Shown here: piece after piece, positions 55,761-64,000 of the stretch
Layout: each line of letters opens with the position of its first letter
How positions within the stretch are numbered: position 1 is the stretch's first letter
Assembly (NCBI RefSeq): GCF_002575655.3
Contig: NC_053040.3
Coordinates: 223,338,628-223,402,627 of the forward strand
Length of the DNA: 64,000 bases
Source: Aegilops tauschii subsp. strangulata
Lineage: Eukaryota; Streptophyta; Magnoliopsida; Poales; Poaceae
Direction: 5' to 3'
Made by a program: the position numbers and the translations under genes
Notes under the pieces: model-generated
What the model was told of the DNA's origin: nothing
Seen by the model: only the letters and a program-made list of their open reading frames with translations
Databases searched by the model: none

Positions 55761-56287
55761 TTTCTTAGGCGGCTCATGGTTATGCCTTAAAAACAATGCC
55801 TCACCTTTTGGACTCGGGGAGTCCTGTAATAGAGTAGGACAAACACTTAATTTTGTCGTGCCATCGTGCACGTGTGCAGCGCTTAACTCTGTTGAAGCTG
55901 CTCTTTTATATTCCTCCGGATTATGTTTGATCATTTACTTTCCTTAATTGTCCTGCATAGAAAAACAAATCACAAGTCTCTAGGCGGTTTACCGCATGGA
56001 GAGTCATATACTTTACATATAACCCGGAATATGAACCAAGGTCATAAAAAACCGGCTCTCAATTATATCTTCGAGACAACCATAATAGCATACCTGCAAG
56101 CCTTCAAGTACACTTCCGGGTTATGTAACCCAAATAATGAGGTTGAAAACTCAACTCCGATTCATGTGTGCTATCAACATTATTAATCAAAGTTAAGCCG
56201 GTGGAGTAAGAAACCACCTGTGCCCACTCTTGATATGATCAAAAGAACTTGTTGCAAACCAAAAGATCAAAAACTTAGGGGCTTCTG
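55761..56287. other. Non-coding region after the B antisense gene
   Basis: This is probable 3' UTR and flank of the antisense gene. No domain or repeat was recognised before the TTCGAATACGA array. Confidence 0.4.
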
Positions 56288-56678
56288 ATTCGAATACGAC
56301 CAGAGAACCGTCCCAAAGGGGTTAAGCTAAGATTCGAATGCGATCATATAGCCCCCAGTGGCTTTGGCGTTGCCGATCAAGAGGGTACCGACAGCTATGT
56401 TCTCTTTGGTTCGAATACGACCTATGTTTGAACAGGAAGCCCCCAAATGACCTTGAGAGTTGTTTAACGACGCTGATTTGAATACGATCCACGTTGGTTC
56501 CCAAAGGGGGTTGAGCTATGATTCAGATATGATCAAGAAAAACTCCCCAATGAGCTCGGCAATTTGCCAATCAAGTGGGTATCGACAGCTATGTTCTCTT
56601 TGGTTCGAATACGACCTATGTTTGAACAGGAAGCCCCCAAGTGATCATATTGTTAACGGCTAGATTTGAATACGATCA
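56288..56678. repeat. Seven-copy TTCGAATACGACC repeat of element B
   Basis: Copies start at about 56288, 56332, 56409, 56474, 56520, 56601 and 56664, with consensus TTCGAATACGA(C/T)C, the reverse complement of the motif in A. Some copies have decayed (GATTCAGATATGATC). Number and span (about 390 bp) equal those of element A. Confidence 0.85.
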
Positions 56679-56834
56679 TAAGCCGGATCAACCTCCAAGT
56701 GACCATGTAATGTTGTAATGGAAATAACAATAACACATTTACCTTTGGAGGAAAAAAGGACAGAGGTCCTCCTTTATTATTTATCATAATATATACATGG
56801 CTATAGAAATATGTACATTATGAGAGCCGGTGGC

Positions 56835-59800
56835 TCAAGTGTAATAAGGCCGAAGCTGAGCTATGTTCCACGGCCGACGGGTTTCTTCCTCCGACTTACG
56901 TGAATCTTTGTGCTCCCGAACATCGATAAGGTAGTATGACCCGTTGTGCAAGTTCTTGCTGACCACAAAGGGCCCTTCCCAAGGCGGGGATAACTTGTGT
57001 GCATCTGTTTGATCTTGGATAAGCCGGAGCACCAGATCACCTTCCTGGAAGACCCTGGACTTAACCCGGCGGCTGTGATAGCGGCGCAGGTCTTGTTGGT
57101 AAATCGCCGAACGAGCTGCTGCCACATCACGCTGTTCGTCCAACAAATCAAGAGCATCTTGACGCGCCTGCTCATTATCCGCCTCAACATAAGCCGCCAC
57201 TCGAGGCGAGTCATGACAGATGTCGCTAGGGAGGACCGCCTCCGCTCCATAAACCATGAAGAAAGGCGTGTAACCTGTAGACCTGTTAGGAGTAGTATTG
57301 ATGCTCAATAACACGGAGGGTAACTCCTCCACCCAACAACCCGGCGTCCGTTGCAAAGGGACCAAAAGCCGGGGCTTAATGCCCTTCAAGATTTCCTGAT
57401 TGGCTCTCTCAGCTTGACCATTGGATTGCGAGTGAGCCACTGATGAAACATCAAGCCGAATATGCTCTCATTGACAAAACTCCTCCATGGCGCCTTTAGA
57501 CAGATTGGTACCATTGTCAGTTATAATGCTGTGTGGAAAACCAAAGCGAAATATCACCCTTTTCATGAACTGAACCGCTGTGGCTGCGTCACACTTACTA
57601 ACTGGCTCTGCTTCAACCCACTTTGTGAACTTGTCGACCGCCGCCAAGAGGTGGGTCTTCTTATCCTTGGACCTTTTAAAAGGCCCAACCATATCAAGCC
57701 CCCAGACCGCAAATGGCCAAGTGATTGGAATCATCCTCAACTCTTGAGCCGGCACATGAGCCCGTCGCGAGAACCTCTGACAACCGTCACATTTACTGAC
57801 CAAGTCCTCTGCATCAGCATGAGCCGTCAGCCAATAAAAACCATGACGAAAAGCCTTGGCCACAAGGGATTTTGAGCCGGCATGATGGCCACAATCCCCC
57901 TCGTGGATCTCACGTAAAATTTCTTGACCTTCCTCAGGGGAAACACAACGCTGGAAAGTTCCAGTGACACTGCGATGATGCAGCTCGCCATTGATAATTA
58001 TCATTGACTTAGACCGCCAGGTTATTTGTCTGGCCAAAGTTTCATCTTCAGGCAATTCTCCCCGGGTCATGTAAGCCAAGTATGGTACTGTCCAATCTGG
58101 GATAATGTGGAGAGCCGCCACCAACTGCGCTTCCGGGTCAGGAACAGCCAAGTCTTCCTCTGTAGGCAACTTAACAGAAGGATTATGCAGAATGTCTAAG
58201 AAAGCATTAGGCGGCACCGGCTTTTGCTAAGAGCCCAGCCGGCTTAATGCATCAGCCGCCTCGTTCTTCCTGCGATCGATGTGCTCTACTTGGTAACCTG
58301 AAAATGTCCAGCAATGGCATCAACTTCGCGGCGATAAGCCGCCATGAGGGGGTCCTTGGAATCCCACTTGCTTGACACTTGTTGGGCCACTAAATCTGAG
58401 TCGCCAAAGCACCTTACCCGGCTTAAGCTCATCTCCTTAGCCATCCGAAGACCATGGAGCAAGGCCTCGTACTCAGCTGCATTGTTAGTACAGGGAAACA
58501 TCAACCGTAGCACATAGGAAAACTTGTCACCTCGAGGGGAAGCTAATACAACTCCAGCCCCCGAGCCCTCCAATTGCCTGGACCCGTCGAAGTGAATAGT
58601 ACAGTTCTATAGCCCACTTAGCAACTCTTCCTGTGGCTTCTCTGTTTTGGATGATATCTCCTAGGGGAGCAGAACTAACCACAGTGATAGGGTGACCCTG
58701 GAAATAATGTTTAAGCTTCCGGCTTGCCATGAATACCCCATAAACAAGCTTCTGCCAATGTGGATACCGTTCTTTGGACTCAACGAGTACTTCGCTGACG
58801 TAGTAAACCGGCCGCTGAACCGGATACTCCTTACCCACTTCCTTACGCTCCACCATCACAGCCACACTGACGGCTCGTGTGTTAGCGGCTACATACAGCA
58901 ATAAGGGCTCCTTGTCAACAGGAGCAGCAAGGACTGGGGGCTCAGCCAGCTGTCTCTTCAAATCCTCAAAAGCAGCATTAGCAGCATCATTCCAGATAAA
59001 GTCATCTATTTTCTTCATCATCTGGTACAGTGGCATGGCCTTTTCAGCCAAGCGGCTTATAAACCGGCTCAAAGCAGCGATGCGACCCGCCAGACGCTGG
59101 ACGTCGTTTATGCACGCCGGCTTAGCCAGAGAGGTGATTGCCTTGATCTTTTCCGGGTTAGCTTCAATGCCTCTGTGAGAAACCAGAAAACCCAAGAGCT
59201 TGCCTGCGGGAACACCAAAAACACACTTGGCTGGGTTAAGCATCATCTTGTAAACCCGGAGATTATCAAAGGTTTCTCTAAGATCATCTATCAAGGTCTC
59301 CTTCTCCCTGGATTTAACCACGATATCATCCACATAGGCATGAACGTTGCGCCCAATCTAGTTATGAAGACAATTCTACACGCAACGCTGGTAAGTCGCC
59401 TGTGCACTCTTGAGCCCAAAAGGCATAGACACATAACAGAAGGCTCCAAAGGGAGTGATGAACGCCGTCTTCTCCTGGTCCTTAACTGCCATTTTAATCT
59501 GATGGTATCCAGAATAAGCATCCAAAAAACTTAAGCGCTCACAACCCGCCGTAGCATCAATAATTTGATCAATACGGGGGAGAGCAAAAGGATCAGCCGG
59601 ACAAGCCTTGTTTAAATCCGTGTAGTCCACACACATCCGCCAGGTGCCGTTCTTCTTGAGCACGAGCACCGGGTTAGCTAACCATTCTGGATGAAAAACT
59701 TCAACAATAAACCCGGCCGCCAAGAGCCGGGCTACCTCCTCACCAATGGCTTTCCGCCTCTCCTCATTAAACCGCCAGAGGAATTGCCTAACCGGCTTAA

Positions 59801-59916
59801 ATTTCAGATCAATATTGAGAGTGTGCTCAGCGAGTTCTCTAGGTACACCCGGCATGTCAGAAGGTTTCCATGCAAAGATGTCCCTGTTCTCACGGATGAA
59901 CTCGATGAGCGCGCCT
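56835..59916 (-). pseudogene. Element B pol, heavily damaged
   Basis: The order is RT (NGTWRMCVDYT at about 59640, then YVDDIVVKS broken away by stops), RNase H, second RNase H (MEGSGAGVVLAS at 58573), integrase (CDGCQRFSRR, WGLDMVGPF, TDNGTN, NGQAERANQE) and the integrase tail ending at 56835. Lesions: TAG 59376-59378, TAG 59358-59360, a 118-bp deletion before the second RNase H at about 58610, a 1-bp deletion near 58300, TAG 58227-58229 and TGA 57468-57470. The four stops correspond to CAG, AAG/CAG or CGA codons in element A. Confidence 0.9.
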
Positions 59917-62900
59917 TCCTATTTCGGATCCAGATTGGCACTGATGCTGAACTGCTGAGATGAGTCACCTGGAACAAAATCAACAAGTTTAGTCTCATCA
60001 GCTGACTTAAATTTCATTACCGGCTCATGCTCCGTGGTTGGCTTTTTCAAAGACGTCATATCTGCCGGGTCAACATTGTCCTTGTAAAACTTCAACTCCT
60101 CTGTTGCACAAACAGATTCCGCGTAAGCCGCGTCACCTTCCTCACACTCCAAGGCTATCTTTCGGCTGCCATGAACCGTAATGGTCCCATTGTGACCCGG
60201 CATCTTGAGCTGCAAATACACGTAACACGGTCGTGCCATGAACTTGGCGTAAGCCGGCCGCCCAAATAAAGCATGGTACGGACTTCTTATCTTAACCACC
60301 TCAAAGGTTAGTTTTTCCGCCCTATAGTTGTACTCATCTCCAAAGGCCACTTCCAGCTCGATCTTACCGACTGGATACGCCGACTTACCGGGCACCACCC
60401 CATGGAAAACAGTATTAGACTGGCTGAGGTTCTTATCAGTTAATCCCATACGACGGAAGGTCTCATAATAGAGGATGTTGATGCTACTACCTCCGTCCAT
60501 GAGCACCTTAGTGAATTTATATCCCCCAACCTGAGGAACCACCACCAAGGCCAGGTGACCCGGATTATCAACCCGGGGAGGATGATCTTCCCTACTCCAC
60601 ACAATAGGCTGCTCAGACCATCTTAAATAGCGTGGAACCGCCGGCTCAACAGCATTCACATCCCTTTTATGGAGCTTCTGATCTCGCTTGCAGAGACTGG
60701 TAGTAAACACATGATACTGCCCGCCATTGAGCTGCTTTAGGTTGGTCTGGTATCCCCCCTGCTGCTGCTTCTGCTGATGACCCTGGCCGGACTGCTGATT
60801 AAAGCCCCCTTGAAGATTCTGAGAATTGGAATTTGAGCCGCCGCCCGGGCCATGAAAGCCGCCGGCGCCTGAGCCGCCGCCTGGCCCATTGTTGCCATTA
60901 AAAGCATTGGAATTTTTGAAGGCCTTCATGATTGCGCAGTCTTTCCATAGATAAGTGGCCGGCTTCTCCATAGAGCCATGCCTTGGACAAGGTTCATTCA
61001 ACAACTGCTCAAGCGTCGGGCCTGACCCCCCGGCTCGAGGAGGTGGTCTTCCCTTGCGACGGTGGTTGTTGCCCTGTGCATTGGCGTTGGCCACAAACTC
61101 CATGCTGCCATCAGCCTTACGTTTGTTACCTCCCTGGCTCGCCGGGTTATGCTGAGGGCCCTTGCCATTGCCGTTCTTCTTTCCCTTCCCTGTCCTTTCA
61201 TCATCCGACGCGGGATCCTTGGTACTATCAGAGTCGGCGTACTTGACCAAAGCCGCCATCAGCGTACCCATATCATTGCAATCGTGCTTGAGCCGCCCGA
61301 GCTTCATCTTCAGGGGTGCAAAACGACAATTCTGCTCCAACATTAAGACTGCAGAGCCGGCATCCATCTTATCAGATGAATGTATTATCTCTTTGACCTG
61401 GCGAACCCAATGGGTTGTAGACTCACCCTCCTGCTGCTTGAAGTTAGTCAAATCCACAATTGACATAGATTGCCTACATGTATCTTTGAAGTTTTGGATG
61501 AACCGGGCTTTTAGCTCCGCCCATGACCCGATAGAATTAGGCGGCAGTCCTTTCAACCAAGTGCGGGCAGTTCCATCCAACATCATGGTGAAGTATTTGG
61601 CCATTGCCGCTTCGCTGACCTCCAGCAATTCCATAGCCATCTCGTAGCTCTCGATCCATGCTCCAGGTTGTAAATCAGCCGTATAATTAGGTACCTTCCT
61701 AGGTCCTTTGAAATCCTTGGGCAGACGTTCATTACGGAGAGCCGGCACCAGACAAGGGACGCCTCCGGTCCTTGTAGGTATACCCGCGTTGATAGAAGCC
61801 GTCGGATAAGCCGGGAGCGGCTGGTAAGCCGTCAACTGAGGCGCCTGCTCCGCCTCTTGCCGTGCTCTATCTTGGTCTACCACGTTAAAGGCTCCATTAT
61901 GAGCCAGGCCGTGGCCCGCTGGCAAGTCACGGCGTCGGACATTGCTTGAGCCGGTCGCTGAGATCATGTGTCTGCTATAACTAGGGCTCCGGCCTGGACG
62001 AGGGGTTGAATGAATCCTGTCCCGGCTATATGAATATGCCTCCTGTTGCGCCAGAGCCGTCTGAAGGAGTTCTCTGACCCGGCGGGTTTCGACCGCCGTT
62101 GGAGAGTCGCCCTCGATTGGGAGAGCCGCCAGTCGCGCCGCCGCGGCGACCATGTTTTCCAACGGGTTGGCATAATGACCCGATGGTATCGGCACGTACT
62201 GAGGCGGGGTAGTGTTCACCCGGGGAGGCCCCATCACTTGGGGCTGAATTGGCGTTCCAGCCCCGGGCGCTGTGATCTCTAGCGGGTTACTGGGCCCTAC
62301 ACCAGGCGTGTTGAAGAGGTTTCGAGGATCGTAAACCGGAGGGACTCGAGATTGAGCCTTTTGATGCCTCCTTCTCATGATCTCATTGGACGCGTTCTGA
62401 TCCATCATGAGCCGGAAAGACTGCGCCTGAATCAGCTGAGTCTGGGCGTCGAGAGCCGCCCTCTCTGCAGCCATCCTGATCCCTTCCGCCGCCAGATCCT
62501 CCTTGGCTTTTGCTAGATCCAGCTTTAACTGTGCCACCTCCGCATCATGCTGAGCTTGATCTGCTGGGGCGACCGTAGCGGTTAACAGGGCTGTCATCTT
62601 GTCTGTGAGATCCATTAGCACCTGAGCCGGCGAGTGCACAGGGCCTCCTGCCCCGGCGGTGGGGTTTTGAACAGGTTGTGCGCCGGCCATAAAGATTCCA
62701 ACCCGGCTCGGCGGCTCAAGGGGTCCGGAATACCGTCGCCATCGGAACAACCCCTGAGCCTGCCATCTTGAAGTTGGTATAACGAGTTTGTCTCATCCGT
62801 GGACGACTCGCCGTCAGAGCGGGCGGCCGTCTCATCGCCAGATCCAGATCCTTCAGAGAGTCCTCCATGGACGCATCCCACGAAAGCACGCTTCAAGGCA

Positions 62901-63247
62901 GGCAGAGTCCGGGCGGGTCGTGCACGCTGAGCCGTCTCGATGAGATCGGCGCAGAGGTCCGGCTCAGGGTCCGGCTCACCAATCTTGCCAATGAAGACAT
63001 GGATTCCGCCAAAGGGGACCCGGTACCCGTACTCGATTGAGCCGGCGTCGGGGCCCCAGTTTGCATCGTCGATGTAGAGCTTGCCGCGGCGACTCTTGGT
63101 CATCCGGCCCACAGCGTATCCCTTGAGCCCTTCGAAGCTGCCCTCCAAGAACTCAAATCCACCGTGCGCTGGCCCCACGGTGGGCGCCAACTGTCGTGGA
63201 ATTGTCACGGCAGATGTCCTCGTGCAAGGACTTAGTCGTGGAGCCAT
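59917..63247 (-). pseudogene. Element B gag-protease polyprotein, one frameshift
   Basis: The first ATG after the LTR TATA box is at 63247-63245, inside the LTR and in frame with gag across the primer site. A 1-bp loss at about 62724 shifts the frame (element A reads through here). From 62750 the frame is open for 943 codons. It contains the coiled coil, capsid domain (WIESYEMAMELLEVSEAAM), Gly/Gln-rich linker and protease VLMDGGSSINIL. It ends at TAG 59919-59921, at the same codon as in A. The CGA codon that is a TGA stop in element A is intact here. Confidence 0.88.
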
Positions 63248-63710
63248 CGCAGCTATGAAGCTTAAAGGGGTTAAACGGGACAAAGGACACGAGGATTATA
63301 CTGGTTCGGCCCCTTACGGTGAAGGTAAAAGCCTACGTCCAGTTGAGGTGGTATTACTTAGGGTTTCGATGACCAGGAGCTAAACCGCTCTGCTTGGTTA
63401 TCGATCTGTTGTCTCTTGTCCTCAACCGCCGCCGGGTCGTCCCTTTATATAGAGAGGTTGACGCCCAGCGGCTCTCAGAGTCCCGGCCGGCTTATAACAG
63501 TGTCCGGCTCGGACTCTTAACTACTCTTGCCTTACACTACAAGTCTTGCCATAACGGCGGTTTATCACTACGGGCCTTAAGCCGCCTCCGGGTCTTAACC
63601 CCATTATTGAACCGCCATCGTCAAGCTTGGTACTGGGCTTCACGTGATGATCATTATGACGTAACCCGGCCCCTCCTGGGCGGGTGACTCTAATGGTTAT
63701 ATCCTCAACA
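63192..63710 (-). repeat. Element B 5' LTR
   Basis: This 519-bp LTR has a TATA box (minus-strand CTATATAAAGG, 63443-63452). The primer site GTTGGCGCCCACCGTGGGGC follows at 63191-63172. Compared with the 3' LTR it has four substitutions and one extra A. Confidence 0.94.
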
Positions 63711-63845
63711 GTACCCCTGACTAAAAAAATTTAGTCTCAAGACTAGTTTTAACCCCTTTTTAGTGAGGGGTGCTTGGAACTTTAGCCTCTTAAAGAGACT
63801 ATTTTTAGTCAGACTAAAATAAGTCTCTTGGATCCAAGCACCCTC
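63711..63845. mobile_element. Harbinger/Tourist-type MITE, right part
   Basis: It begins with the second copy of GTACC (63711-63715) and ends with ATCCAAGCACCCTC, the exact reverse complement of the left terminus. It is followed by the target duplication TTA (63846-63848). TTA plus these termini indicates the PIF/Harbinger superfamily. Confidence 0.88.
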
Positions 63846-64000
63846 TTAGGCAGGTTGTAATGCTAGTATCATAACTAGTATCATGCATACCAACTAGGTA
63901 ATTTTGATGAAGTGTCATAAAATTAAATGAAGAAAGAGAGGGTTGAGTATCATATCATGATCCCGTATCATAATAAATACTATACTACTATGAGTCATGC
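63846..64000. other. Sequence after the Harbinger MITE, probably another MITE
   Basis: The stretch contains repeated TAGTATCAT/ATGATAC motifs in both orientations (GCTAGTATCATAACTAGTATCATGC and later copies), typical of AT-rich grass MITEs. It runs off the window, so no boundary or class can be given. Confidence 0.35.

Larger units (their letters stand above)
50716..63710 (-). mobile_element. Element B: inverted copy of the A family (Tat-lineage Gypsy), 12,995 bp
   Basis: LTRs of 518-519 bp lie at 50716-51233 and 63192-63710, flanked by GTACC. Gene order, primer site, second RNase H, tandem repeats and antisense gene are all as in element A but on the opposite strand. The two LTRs differ by 4 substitutions and one 1-bp indel. 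A and B LTRs are clearly diverged from each other, so they are two subfamilies rather than copies of one recent parent. The coding region has frameshifts, stops and a 118-bp deletion. Confidence 0.95.

Noticed and set aside
1..64000. tRNA, rRNA or microRNA genes
   Set aside because: No cloverleaf with a T-loop consensus, rRNA core or convincing microRNA precursor was recognised; MITE hairpins could yield small RNAs, but that is not shown.

Overview
The window looks like nuclear DNA of a Triticeae grass (wheat, Aegilops or barley type). Reasons: spliced plant genes, Stowaway/mariner MITEs with the CTCCCTCCGT terminus, a WIS/Angela/BARE-type Copia solo LTR, a CACTA remnant and deep nesting of LTR retrotransposons. 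It has a small gene island on the left (1-8.5 kb); almost everything else is transposon. No RNA gene, CRISPR array or prokaryotic feature was seen.

Gene island. A minus-strand leucine-rich-repeat gene of the PP1 regulatory subunit 7/SDS22 type (five exons visible, 3' end outside the window) is divergent from a small plus-strand gene for an NFD6-like, probably mitochondrial, 88-residue protein. Their start codons are only 221 bp apart. A LINE and two mariner-type MITEs follow, and a possible 3' exon lies near 8.1 kb.

Main nest. A decayed CACTA transposon (about 8.55-9.93 kb and 47.26-48.8 kb) contains element D, a gag-only non-autonomous Gypsy-like element (9940-47252, minus, TSD CCAAC). One LTR of D contains element C, a chromovirus-type Gypsy with about 4.25-kb LTRs (10480-39174, plus, TSD tccgg/cccgg). 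The 5' LTR of C holds an Angela-type solo LTR (13330-15038, TSD GAAGT). Its 3' LTR holds element A, a young Tat-lineage Gypsy (24553-37601, plus, TSD CTAGT).

Second nest. A LINE ORF1 remnant with zinc knuckles (48.9-50.3 kb) and a truncated mariner MITE precede a Harbinger MITE (TSD TTA). That MITE is split by element B (50716-63710, minus, TSD GTACC), a second member of the A family in the opposite orientation.

How the parts work together. Elements A and B each carry gag-protease-RT-RNase H-second RNase H-integrase on one strand. On the other strand, between pol and the 3' LTR, each carries a gene-like unit: TATA box, 5'-UTR intron and six coding exons with conserved GT-AG boundaries, about 930 residues. 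The two convergent units are separated in both copies by seven copies of a TTCGAATACGA-type motif. This antisense unit is the most interesting thing in the window. Both copies carry disabling mutations, mostly stop codons explained by C-to-T changes, so neither looks autonomous now.
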